Part shown: piece after piece, positions 35,486 to 46,020 of the stretch | Layout of the letters: each line of letters starts with the position of its first letter | How positions within the stretch are numbered: position 1 is the first letter of the stretch | Made by a program: the position numbers and the translations under genes | Notes under the pieces: model-generated | What the model was told of the DNA's origin: nothing | Databases searched by the model: none | The model's input: the letters and a program-made list of their open reading frames with translations, nothing else | Assembly (NCBI GenBank): GCA_037044905.1 | Contig: JBAOKB010000061.1 | Location: forward strand, 310,001 to 374,000 | Direction of reading: 5' to 3' | DNA: 64,000 nt | Source: Hortaea werneckii | Taxonomy: Eukaryota; Ascomycota; Dothideomycetes; Mycosphaerellales; Teratosphaeriaceae

Positions 35486-38400
35486 CTACACATGACACAC
35501 GAAGAGGAATCGAAGCTCCAGTTGATCTAAGGCAACTGGGACCCATTGATGGAGATCAGGTGAATACTTTGGAGCCCAGTTCCGGCTCCACGAACAGCCG
35601 TCTGTCTTCCTCGTTCGCGGGATAACGCACAAGCTGGTTGTTTTGGTAACGTGCTGAAGGAAGCCGCGCACCCATGGTCCACATGTTTCTGCACCCCATT
35701 TGCCCTGATCCCCGACACCCATATCTGCCTGGAAGTTAATGTTCCGCTGTATGCAAGCTGCGTTCCCGATGATGATATGAAAAGCTGTTGCCCGGGTGAG
35801 AGCGACGTTCATTGTAGGATTGCTCGGCACGTTCTGACGAGCATCTTTGTTGGGATTGCAAGCACAGGCGCCAAGGTGAGTAACGACTATAGCGCTCTCC
35901 CCGCTCAGAGACTTGTTGACGGTTCTCACGGCCACATCAGGATTGATTTGACGTATGCATCGCTCCAGGACTTCAGCGTCGTCAGCGGTAGTAGCTTGGA
36001 CGAGGACGTCGGCCGAGTCAACATCCAGCAGATCCAGCAAGTCTCTGACGGTGCGGCAGGTGGTTGCTATGCCGCCGTAGTTGACCTTCGCCGCACGGTA
36101 GCGGCGTATGTATTCGAGATGCTCGTTTTCATGTGTAACAATGGACTGAGGATGCAGATCAGGAGATGTATCCTCATTTGGAGCATACTGAACCCTCGTG
36201 CAACTCTCTGTATCGAACCAAACCTGCTGATTCTTATGCAGGTCGAATCGATCCAGCACTCCGCGCAAAAAGCTCGCTCCCTGTCTTGTGGCCGTTTCCC
36301 GTAAGCGGCGAAGCAATGGTATGTTCTTCACGTCTACAGCAGATTCAACCTCGACACCTTTTTTCTTGTAGTGCTCACGCGGGAACTCCCAGATGCTTGC
36401 AGGATTCCTGTAATTTTTGCCCAGAGAGAAACATTGCGCGGCTTCCAACGGCTCCAGGTGCTCGATAAAAGGCTTTGTGAGAGCAACTGCCATCTCGTTG
36501 AAGCCACTCAAAGCCGATGGGACAACGGGACCAAGTTGCATCTTGTCGCCAATCGTCAACAAAGCTTCTGGACGATGGCCTTGAACCAAAGGTTTTATGC
36601 CTTGAGGAAGGTTGACCTGGCTACATTCCTCTAGGATCACAAATTGTGGATCGAAAATTTCTATAGAGAGGCACTTTGGTCAATCGTGGCAAAGACAATG
36701 TTCATGCCGGCAAGTAGCTGCTCGCTCAACTTCTGTCGGGCTGTGTCAAAGCCTGCAGCGAAGTCTGTAGCATTGTAGAGTGTCGCCGCGGACTTGAACT
36801 GGAAATGCCATCTGGGTGTGAAGCCCGGAATATGAGTCCATGTACCGTCTCATAACTCCAACCATGGCTTCGTCTTGCTGTGAACCAGTTGCGGCAGCAT
36901 GGACGACCGACAAGTGGACAAGTCTGTCCATGGCAACATCTGAGCATGTAGCAACGCCATAGTCACCGAAAAGGTAGTCGTAAAGATCTGATTTTATTTC
37001 TTTGGAATTTTCTGGCGGATTCTTGAAGACACAAAGGCTTGGTTTGGTCTGCTGTGCACTTCTCGAATAGTATCTGCAAACTGCAATAGATCTCCTGATT
37101 GGGCCGCGTTCGGCCGGCACTCGCCTCAAAACGGCAAGAAGCTTATCGAGGAGATCGTCTAAACAGTCGTTGGTTTGGGCTACCACCAACGCTTTCTTTG
37201 TTGCGGCCACTGCGGCAATAATGCACGCTGCAGTCAAACTCTTGCCAGTCCCAGGTGCTCCGTGTATGTGGCCGTATGAGGAGGTGAGCCCGTGCAGGGA
37301 CGCCCAGTAAGGGGACTGCTGGAATCGTCAAGGGGAGAGGAGATGCTATTGTACCACATTTGTAACAGCTCTGGTGTGAGTGCCGGGTCATTGGTGGCAA
37401 TGCTAAAGAAGTCTCCAGCAGCGAAAGCACTGGCCGTCGTGGAGCTCTGCCCAAGGATTTGAGCTTTGAGGGCAAAGGTGCCTGGGCGAGGAACATACTC
37501 CAGTAAACGCCTTAATGCCCTCAGCTGATCGACGAGATTGGAACTCGGCTGGTTGAAAGATAGCGTTGTGCTCAATGTCTGATCCGGGGGAGCAAGATCT
37601 CGCAGCTGAGCCACGACTGAAGGAATTAACGAGCAGCGTACAATCATGTTGAATCCATGCTTCAGTAAGCCTGTAGATTCAATCTTGCCAGAGACCGAAA
37701 GGACACGGGACTGTGCGTCAGAGTCCAGCCTTTGGTGCAATGTCTTGGCTGGAGACAAAGTCAAAGTCATCTCGTTCCCTTCCTGTGGCAAGACACGGTG
37801 AAGGGTTGCCGCTTTTAGTCGTACAAAGAAGTAAATGGTAGCGACAGGGCTATGCTTATCGCCACGGGGCAACCAGAGGCACGTATGGTCAGCACGAATC
37901 AATGACTGGTGTTCAAGCCGCTCATGCTGGATCGCACGCGAAGTACCGATCGCAAATATGGCCACTAGCTGTTCGATTGAGGCGTACCGAGGCGGCATCT
38001 TCAGCTTCAGTAGTGTTACGGCTTCACCACTCTTCCAGCTCTTAATGAGATAGGACGGTACCTTTGGATATGGCTCTGGGCCTGCCTTGTCGTTGTCCAG
38101 AAAGCGCAAAGCTAAATGTCGTAAATCCGTGTCCTCTCCATCAAAATAAGCCCACATGCTATGAAAGTGCTGTTGGTCTAGCTTCTTGCCTGCACTAATC
38201 AGCCGCTTGAACCACTCGAACTCGCCTCGACGACGATAACCGGAGACAACGACTGCCAGCCGCACTGTCTGGGCTTTGAAAAGCTTTCCGTAAATTGCTT
38301 TGGTTGTTGCGTTCATATCGGTTCTGGATTTTGTTCCGTCTGCTGTCATTGGCTGGTTGGAACATTGGACGTTCTCCTCTCACTGCAACAAACTCGACGA

Positions 38401-39830
38401 CGAAGGCAAGCTCAGAGGTTGTTGCGTGTTGCCGTGGTCTGAATAGGAAGGTTAGGCCACTGGTGTAGAAGCTCTATGTGGTCCGCTCTGGGGAATGGTC
38501 CAGTGTGAAGACTGTCGGCTGCTCCATCCGGCAACAAAAGTGTTCGCACATTGAAATAGGCACACGTCTCGGGATGTAGGACCAACTTTTCAATGTGCAT
38601 GCCGAGCTTGATGTAGGGAAATTGGCTAACGTTGCCGACTGCAAGCGTGAGAGGAACGTCGGCTAGCTTTTCGTTTGTCGCTGTATCTCTGAATCCCTCC
38701 TGAAGTTCGACATGATGACCTGGGCGCGGAGGGCACAATATTGTGCCATCTACGTATGCGGCACAGGGATGAGGCGAATTTCTAGATTGTACGGGAAAGG
38801 TCGTTGAACCAGCGTGTTTAGCATCGTGGTAGATGAATGTTCCATCTCGATTGAATCCTCCCGTTGGTATATCCGAGCCAGGTTTGGTGGTGAAGTGGCT
38901 CGGCATTTCGCAGAGAACAGGATTTGAGGGTGCAGCAGCAGTGGCCCCAGTGGCCAATTGCCAAGCGAAATTGCCGCGGCCATCGTGAGAAAAGGCGATA
39001 TTGCTGATGAGATACCCGACGTGGGGGACGGTTGGTAGCCACGAGCACTGTCGCTGAAGCCCTGAAAGCCGCAAAGAACTTGCGTTGGGAGATTGCTCTG
39101 ACCACGCGGGTGTTTGTTCTCCAAGTGTGCAGACATGGTGAAAGTGCCGAGCTTCGATGTCAAAAATGCACTTCCGGAGCGACTCTCTGTATGAGATCCA
39201 TGGCTTCGGCAGATCGTCCGCAGATGCTAAGATGGCGAGATCTCGTAGGGAGAAAATGCTGTCTTCGCCGAGTGTCTGGAGAGTGCCGCGAGCCAAGTCC
39301 AATAGGTTCTGCACCTCCTCACGTGTGCTTTCTTTGATCATGAATAGGTGAAAAGGCGCCGTTGGATTTTGCGGTTGGACTTCTGTGAAGCACAGCAGGC
39401 TCGCAGATATGAGCACTGGCGAGTCAGGCATCCGCAGACCAAGCTGCATCAAGACTCCGAACAGAAAGGCCGAGCTAAGGATACCTTCAGCCGTCTTCTG
39501 CGATGAGTGCATAGAAGGCCAGCGGAAGCATCGGGCGAGTCTCTCACTCTTCCCAACGCAGGTCGAGTCCCAGTGCAGCTGCTTCGCGAAAAGTCCAGTG
39601 GACAGATCTGGTGCAATGTAAGCTGTGAGTGCTGATTGGGAAGGTTCCTTTCGCGTGCTCTCTACGTTGGTCATCTCATCATCTTCGGGAACCTCGCCAT
39701 CTTCAGGGACATCGCCTCCTTCGAGCATCTCGTAGTCCCCTGTGTGACCCTTTCGCGGGCTCTCTATGTCGGTTAGCTCGTCATCTTCTGCAATCTCGCT
39801 ATCTTCCAAAAACTCGCCTTCTTCAAACAT
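35486..39830 (-). CDS. Large SF1 (Upf1/AAA_12-like) helicase protein, frame-disrupted
   Basis: The ATG at 39830 (MFEEGEF) opens an acidic N-terminus with an internal repeat (EDDELTDIESPRK / EDDEMTNVESTRK). About 450 residues without a recognised domain follow, then an about 370-residue middle part. The helicase core has Walker A GAPGTGKSLTAACIIAA (37245 region), motif II VILEECSQV (Glu where Upf1-like enzymes usually have Asp), motif III GDKMQLGPVV, a KNYRNPASIWEF segment, NKSLSGESAIVVTHLG and motif VI NVALTRATAFHIIIGN. Reading frames must be joined near 38370, 37311, 36825 and 36664; each joint needs only one base, giving about 1450 residues. The pieces 39830-38412, 38349-37234 and 36640-35486 could be mistaken for separate genes. 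ATP-dependent RNA or DNA unwinding is inferred from motifs; biological role unknown. It may be a decaying, accessory-genome gene. Confidence 0.68.
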
Positions 39831-39902
39831 CGTGATTGTGTAATGGAGCACTGTAGAACACTGAAGAGTTAGTAGACAGGTAATTCACTCGACGAGATGT
39901 AC

Positions 39903-40088
39903 ATAGAAGTGGTTTGTTCGGCCCCCACAAAGGGAAGCGTAGAAGTAATTGGCCAAGGCGCCCCTAAAGGGAACGGACTCGCAGAAGTAATTGGCAAACG
40001 CGCCCCAGAGTCGGGAACGGTAGAAGTAATTGGTCCAATGCGCCCCAGGGTCGGGAACGGTAGAAGAATTGGTTAACGCGACCACAGG
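39903..40088. repeat. Minisatellite of five ~40-bp units upstream of the helicase gene
   Basis: Units begin at 39903, 39940, 39982, 40021 and 40061. The consensus starts TAGAAGTAATTGG and ends CGCCCCAGGGTCGGGAACGG; units 3 and 4 are nearly identical, the outer ones diverged. They start about 70 bases upstream of the probable helicase ATG, so they lie in its leader or promoter. Confidence 0.85.
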
Positions 40089-40501
40089 ATGGACAGCATT
40101 AAAGTGGTTTTCAATGAACAAAAGGACAAAGGGCTATAATGAAAGATGCAGAAGATGAGGTGGAGATAGGAAGGATGGAGAGTGGAGAGTGAGAGGAGGG
40201 AGGAGGGAGGAGGGAGGTGATGAAAAAGAGTGAACAAGAAGAGGCAAGAACGAGAGCAGGCGCGATTTGTTGAGCTGCCAATTGGCGCCTTCCTTACCAG
40301 TTGATGGAAGGCGCGCTACGCGTCAGCGCCCGTTGGTCGTTCCTGCCTGCAAACAAGCCCACCTGCAAGTATACACGGGTCCATGTCGTCATTCTGATAG
40401 GATTCGTGAATGCACGAGGCATGTGGCCTCGTGTGCTTATGTAGAGCCTGAAATGCGAATAGCATAGCCCAACCTTGCTTCTTCCCTGAATTACTGCGGT
40501 C
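40089..40501. other. Noncoding spacer with GGAGGGA microsatellite
   Basis: A purine-rich stretch from about 40140 includes a GGAGGGA short tandem repeat at 40193-40217. No coding sequence recognised. Confidence 0.5.
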
Positions 40502-41451
40502 TCAATACAGAGCGAGCTCTGCGAATTGAACTGGATGACTGTGCTTTACCGTGCTGCTTGGTAGACCAGGCAGAGTTGTTATCTCCGAAATACACAGCTG
40601 TACCAGGGCCTTCTGAGGTGAGCTGGAATCCTGTGCTGTCCAGTTCCGGCAAAGAAAGGGGGCAGAGGAAGGATGGCGAAGCATCTCAAACATCTCCATG
40701 GGATGGAACAATATTGACCATGCTCGGGCACTAGCCGGGCGCATCACCGCCATTTTATGACCATAGAGATGCGGAAAGGTCCAAAAGCTGGCCGTTGTTG
40801 AGCACAGTCTGTATCCCCACAGAGCCCTGCGTGTCGTCTTGATCATGGAGGAGAGTGGTTGATTCACAAGTGCTTGCAGTTCGTCATGATACCGGAAAGG
40901 CCGTCGATAGAAACCTTGGAGAGTTGACCAAACCAGATCGTCGTCTGAGAAGGCAAGAAATGGTGCCGTTTTGTTCCAGGCGAGATCTGGATTCAGCGTC
41001 AGGAGTGCTACTGAGAGTGAGTTTAGAGATTGCAACAGGTCAGTGTGCACTGCCAGCATGCAGAGAAGGCAGATCTCCAGAGACACCAAAGGGCTTGCCA
41101 GAGCACAAAATGTTTAGAGGCACCAAAGCCCTGCCAATACCATCTGAGAAAAGCAAACCGAAGAATGTCTGCCTAAGGTCCAAGGAAATCGGTCTCAACA
41201 TCGACAACCCAATTCGATGAAAGGTCTTTTTCGGCCAAAAGAGGTCATAATGGACAGTACTTGTGACTCTGCCCGCCCAATAATCGGCCATCTTGCTGGG
41301 AGCGACAGTTCCAATAGAATCTCCAACTTGAGCTGGAGCTCTTCAGGCCTACCAAAGATCCGTGGGGCTTGCGACTATCGAACACTGTATACCTTGACCT
41401 GTGCTCCAGGTCATCAGAGCTAGCAGAATGAAAGGCCTGGGATCCTCCCAT
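40502..41451 (-). CDS. Hypothetical protein read in three overlapping frames
   Basis: The ATG at 41451 opens MGGSQAFHSASSDDLEHRS. This frame overlaps a second (from 41291: ADYWAGRVTSTVHYDLFWPKK) and that one overlaps a third (from 41089, through WNKTAPFLAFSDDDLVWSTL to a stop at 40502). The overlaps (41245-41291 and 41040-41089) follow the pattern of single-base frame breaks in neighbouring genes and would give a composite of about 316 residues. Content is rich in Ser, Leu, Trp and Pro; I recognise no domain, signal peptide or membrane segment. It shares strand and repeat-rich surroundings with the helicase gene and may be a companion or a remnant. It may also be not a gene at all. Confidence 0.35.
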
Positions 41452-42532
41452 TCCATACCCTCTGTGTTGTTGCTAAATCGGTGACGGTGGTGGTACTAAC
41501 CTGGATCAAACGATAATGTTTGAGTAACAAATGCCTACTTACCTAGGTACTACCTAGGGACTATGTACCCTTTTCGCTCTCTTTTGAAGCTGGTCCGGTT
41601 CCGGCAGTCTGGCATCTCAACGGGTTGGCGGATGTGCCCGTGGTTCTAGCGCCCAGGGGACAATCTCCTATTCGTCCGGCGAAGCGACTCCTGCAGCAGA
41701 CGGCGCTGGTTGCGCTGCACGTTGCGATGGAGCCTCATACGACAGCGACATAAGTACGACGATGATGGCCATCCATTCGGTGCTGCCAGGATTTGATCAT
41801 CTACTGTACACTGTTATACAAGGCTACCCTGAAAGCATGCACCACCACCACACATCACGACGTGGACGCTTATTAGGCGCAAGCTCAGGCCGACCGACTG
41901 CCGTATGGCGATGGAGAGCCGACTCTGTACCGACCCTGGCGAACTATCCCTTTTCGGCAACCTCTCATTTCATGCCGTCTCCTGTCTGCGTGCCATGGCC
42001 ATGTCTCCATAATATCATTTCGCCTAGCTCTCTCTACTGTCGCTGTACTGTACTGTCTGCCTGTCTGCCTTCCTTTCTTTCGTTCAGCGTGGCTCTATTG
42101 CTCGCCCGCCTACCCTCATTCTTTGCCTTCCACATTGCTTTCTGCTTCGCCGTCCATCCGCTTCGAAATCCCGTCCTTTGTTTACTTCTAAACAATCCCT
42201 AGCAATTCCTTCCGTCGTTCCTTTACCGGTTAGGGAGCCCGTAATATTACCAGCCAGGCCGGTACCACTTCGAGACATTGGATGTATGAAAGATCTGTAT
42301 AAGCTGTTTGGCAACAATCGCGAGGCAGCTTCAGAGCCGCCAGTGTACATTTGAGATACCTTCTACAAGCCCTCTTGTGAGCAAAGATTGTGCGCATCCA
42401 TAAGGAAAGCCCTTGGTCATTGGGCATTGGATATATCTTGGACAACCTATTTCTTGGGTAAGCGTGCGGACTACTTCGTCCCGGACTTATCAGCAATACT
42501 TTTTGGCAGCGATATCTGCCACCACACTTGGT
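41452..42532. promoter_or_regulatory. Upstream region and 5'UTR intron of the four-RRM gene
   Basis: Contains TACCTAGGTA at 41540-41549 with a second half-copy TACCTAGGGA right after it, and CTGTACTGTACTGTCTGCCTG-type pyrimidine-rich sequence near 42045. A well-formed intron at 42458-42509 (GTAAGC...GGCAG) lies in the leader just before the ATG at 42533. Confidence 0.55.
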
Positions 42533-45070
42533 ATGCAAACCACCGACTCGATGCCGTCTGCTGCCAGCTTCGGACACCGTCACACCCAGTCGTTTGCGCC
42601 GAAGACCACCTTGAACGGGGAAAGCATCGGTATGCCTCAGGGATCCTTTCACTCGGCTCAGCCATCAATTGGTGGCTACGGTGACCGCCACCCGCAAAGG
42701 GGCAATGTGCCGAACATCAACACGGGGAGGGTTCCAGCGAGCGCGTTCAGTGCGACGGACATGCAGACTCCACAAACCGGCTACGACATGAATTTCACTC
42801 CCCTTCTACCTTCGGGTCTATTGATGGGCAGCCCATTCCAACCAGGATCACCGTCTGCCTTTCAGTCCCCGCAGTTCCAGAGCTTCCCAAGCTTTCAGTC
42901 TCAGAACGCGAACGGTCGTCCTCAGCAAAACCAGATCGGACAAATCGGCAATGCGTTCCATCGACAGCAGGCGGCTCTTTCTCCTCCGGCTTACCAAAGC
43001 ATGACTTCGCCGACTGGAGGCGGCTCGTCTTCCTACTTCGGCGGCATTCAATCGCCACCAACTGGCTACAATTCGCTGGCTAGTGCTCAGCTTGGTGGTT
43101 ACGGTGGTCCTATGAATCTGGCACCCGGTCTCGTCTCGGGCACCAGTCGGACAGTGTACCTTGGCAACATCCCCCCGGATACTTCTGCAGAGGAGATCTT
43201 GAGCCATGTCCGCAGCGGTCAGATTGAGTCTGTCCGCTTGCTCGCCGACAAGAATTGTGCCTTCATTTCGTTCTTGGACAGTTCATCTGCGACTCATTTC
43301 CATTCCGACGCTATTTTGAAGAAGCTTTGCATTAAGGGGCAAGACATTAAGATTGGCTGGGGTAAGCCGTCATCGGTCCCCACCTCTGTCGCGTTGGCTG
43401 TGCAACAGGCTGGTGCCTCGCGCAATGTCTACCTTGGCAACCTGCCCGAGGAGATGACAGAGGAGGAGCTGCGCGAAGATCTGAGCAAGTTTGGCCCAAT
43501 CGACACCGTCAAGATCGTGCGCGAGAAGGCGATCGGCTTCGTCCACTTCCTCTCCATCGGCAACGCAGTGAAGGCCGTCACGCAGCTTCCGCAGGAGCAG
43601 AAGTGGCAGCCACCACGCCGAGTGTACTACGGCAAGGACAGATGCGCCTACGTGTCGAAGACGCAGCAGCAGAATGCGGCACAGTATCTTGGCATCGCAC
43701 CTGGCTACGCGCATGTTTTGAATGGTGCCGATCGGGAGCTCATTACGAATGCGCTCGCGCAGCAGTCAGTCGCTGCGGCTGCTGTGGCTACTACTGCCGG
43801 TGGTGTGAACAATCTTGGAAACAGGACTGTCTACCTCGGCAACATTCATCCTGAGACGACAATCGAGGAGATTTGCAATGTCGTTCGCGGTGGTCTGCTG
43901 CACCACATCCGTTACATTCCAGACAAGCATATCTGCTTCGTTACATTTATCGACCCGACTTCGGCTGCGTCCTTTTATGCACTCAGCAACCTCCAGGGTC
44001 TTATGATTCACAACCGACGTTTGAAGATCGGATGGGGGAAGCACTCCGGTGCTCTGCCACCAGCGATCGCCCTCGCAGTCTCTGGAGGCGCTTCGCGCAA
44101 CGTCTACGTTGGCAACCTCGATGAATCCTGGAGCGAGGAGCGTTTGAAACAGGATTTCCAAGAGTACGGTGATATCGAGCTGGTCAACACCCTGCGTGAA
44201 AAGAGCTGCGCTTTTGTCAACTTCACCAACATTGCCAACGCAATCAAGGCCATCGAGGCTGTCAGGGGTAAGGATGAGTACCGACGTTTCAAGGTCAACT
44301 TTGGAAAGGACCGATGCGGCAACCCGCCGAGACAGATGATCAACCAGCAACAATCGCACCATGGTCAGCAAGGTCAAGGCCAGCAGGAAAACGGTGTTGG
44401 ATCGCCGTCACCTGTTAATGGCTTGCAGCACAGCAGAGGACAAGACTCCATTTCCCCTGCCAGCTCGGGCCCACATGTAAACGGTGGCTTCCAGTCTATG
44501 GGCGGCCAAAACTCATCCGGTGTCTTCAACTCAGCCAACAACAATCCCTTGACAATGTACTTGGCAGCGACTCAGCAGAACGCCCAAGCTGCCGCCGAAC
44601 AGGTCCAGCAGCAAGTGCAGCAGCAACAGTCGAACGACCTCAGCCCACCAACTTTTACCCACGTTCAGCCTTACCAGCAGTCGCAGCACCAGCCCACGAG
44701 TCAGATGACGAGCCAACAAGCATTCTACAGCTCGCCCAACGAGGTGACAACGACACGCTCCGCGGGTCTCGAGCCGCCGACTTCCCAATTCGGCCACGGT
44801 AGCCACCAGAGCATGCATCTGGCCAACGGCGGCGGCGGAGCCATGAACTCCTACAACAACCAGCAGGCCCAGCGGAGTCACAACCGTGCCGTAAGCCTGC
44901 CCGCGTTCAACCTGGCTCAAGCGCAACAGGCGCAGGCGCAGGCGCAGCAACAGGGCTCCTCGCCCTTCGGCGGTCTCGGCGCCGGGCTTGGCGGCTTCGG
45001 CAGCGCCTACGGACTCGGAGTCTCGAATGAAGGTGCGCTGCCTGGGTGGGCGGAAGAGGAGGTCGCTTAA
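42533..45070 (+). CDS. Four-RRM RNA-binding protein, fission-yeast Nrd1/Msa2-like
   Basis: Post-transcriptional regulator of differentiation type. The chosen ATG (42533, MQTTDSMPSAASF) follows a spliced leader intron; an alternative frame extends upstream through the intron without an ATG-supported start. Protein of 845 residues: a Ser/Gln/Pro-rich N-terminus, then RRM1 from about 205 (RTVYLGNIPPDTSAEEI), RRM2 from about 296 (RNVYLGNLPEEMTEEEL), RRM3 from about 430 (RTVYLGNIHPETTIEEI), RRM4 from about 521 (RNVYVGNLDESWSEERL) and a Gln/Asn/Ser-rich tail (QQQVQQQQSNDL). RNP1-like segments such as NCAFISFLD, HICFVTFID and SCAFVNFTN are present. Alternating RRMs carry DIKIGWGK / RLKIGWGK and YYGKDRC / NFGKDRC endings, typical of this family. 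The frame is uninterrupted throughout. Confidence 0.93.
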   Translation: MQTTDSMPSAASFGHRHTQSFAPKTTLNGESIGMPQGSFHSAQPSIGGYGDRHPQRGNVPNINTGRVPASAFSATDMQTPQTGYDMNFTPLLPSGLLMGSPFQPGSPSAFQSPQFQSFPSFQSQNANGRPQQNQIGQIGNAFHRQQAALSPPAYQSMTSPTGGGSSSYFGGIQSPPTGYNSLASAQLGGYGGPMNLAPGLVSGTSRTVYLGNIPPDTSAEEILSHVRSGQIESVRLLADKNCAFISFLDSSSATHFHSDAILKKLCIKGQDIKIGWGKPSSVPTSVALAVQQAGASRNVYLGNLPEEMTEEELREDLSKFGPIDTVKIVREKAIGFVHFLSIGNAVKAVTQLPQEQKWQPPRRVYYGKDRCAYVSKTQQQNAAQYLGIAPGYAHVLNGADRELITNALAQQSVAAAAVATTAGGVNNLGNRTVYLGNIHPETTIEEICNVVRGGLLHHIRYIPDKHICFVTFIDPTSAASFYALSNLQGLMIHNRRLKIGWGKHSGALPPAIALAVSGGASRNVYVGNLDESWSEERLKQDFQEYGDIELVNTLREKSCAFVNFTNIANAIKAIEAVRGKDEYRRFKVNFGKDRCGNPPRQMINQQQSHHGQQGQGQQENGVGSPSPVNGLQHSRGQDSISPASSGPHVNGGFQSMGGQNSSGVFNSANNNPLTMYLAATQQNAQAAAEQVQQQVQQQQSNDLSPPTFTHVQPYQQSQHQPTSQMTSQQAFYSSPNEVTTTRSAGLEPPTSQFGHGSHQSMHLANGGGGAMNSYNNQQAQRSHNRAVSLPAFNLAQAQQAQAQAQQQGSSPFGGLGAGLGGFGSAYGLGVSNEGALPGWAEEEVA

Positions 45071-46020
45071 ATCTGAGAAGTCTTTCCACTTGTGGCGGCT
45101 CTCTGTGTACCAACAAGGTCGACTACGTTTCTTCTTGTTTTTTGTGGATTTGTAGTAACACTTCCCCTTTGCTTGTTCAACCCCCTTTTTTTTTTCGGAT
45201 AATTAGACTAATACCGGCTGGAAGTATTTGTAACCAGCAAGCACCCTGCATTTTCATCTTATTTCTGCGGGCCTGGAACAAGGCGCGGGCGTTATGATAG
45301 GAACGCGCGCACCATTTCTCTTTTTATTTTTAATCGTTGAGCAAAATGTATTGGAAAGATCATAGCAGGGTATGGTGGAAGTATTGGAGTGACAGGAAGA
45401 GGGATGCGGGAGACCTTGTGTGGACGGAGGTGATACCATTGGACCAGGCAGACGGATATGTAAAGAGTCTGAGAAAGGCAGGAAGCGTCGCTAGTCATTG
45501 TACTATACCGGTAATCAGATGCATCGCCTTGCCACTGCAAATCTTGACTCATGGACCTGGAACGTATTGTTGGCCTTTTATTCTGCTCCCCGGCAACCGT
45601 GAAGCTTTGCAACTTGCACGTTGATGACCAAGTACATCTCCCGAACGGCTCGGATTTTGGATTGTGCCTTCGGACAGGACTTCGATACGTAAAAGGATGG
45701 CGAAACACGTAGGTAGCGCCTCTTCCAGCCTGGCGTAGGCAGGTGCGTCATGGTCAGTATATTTGATTACTGTACATACACATCCGGGGATCCTGTCAGA
45801 AGACGACATCGTTTGTCGTTGTCACATGAAAGAGCAGTGCATCACCCGCCAAGAGGCAGGAACGACAAACGCGCACCTGCCTTCTACTCGCGAGGAAGGC
45901 GCCATGGACCACCTCAACGAAACACTTCCCTTCTCCCTCTCTCTGCTCTGTCCACCTCATCTTCTTCCTCGTTTTGACATGTCCTTTCGTCCATGTGTCC
46001 TTTGATCCCTTCCGTGGTGA
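45071..46020. other. Intergenic, downstream of the four-RRM gene
   Basis: 3'UTR of the RRM gene with T-rich sequence near 45181-45197. No gene recognised up to the open frame that begins at 46021. Confidence 0.45.

Noticed and set aside
37234..38349. Middle part of the helicase protein as an independent gene
   Set aside because: It begins within 70 bases of the preceding frame and its end overlaps the Walker A frame; single-base joins give one continuous protein.
39903..40088. CRISPR-like array
   Set aside because: Repeats are directly adjacent and degenerate without unique spacers, and the organism is a eukaryote; a minisatellite explains it.
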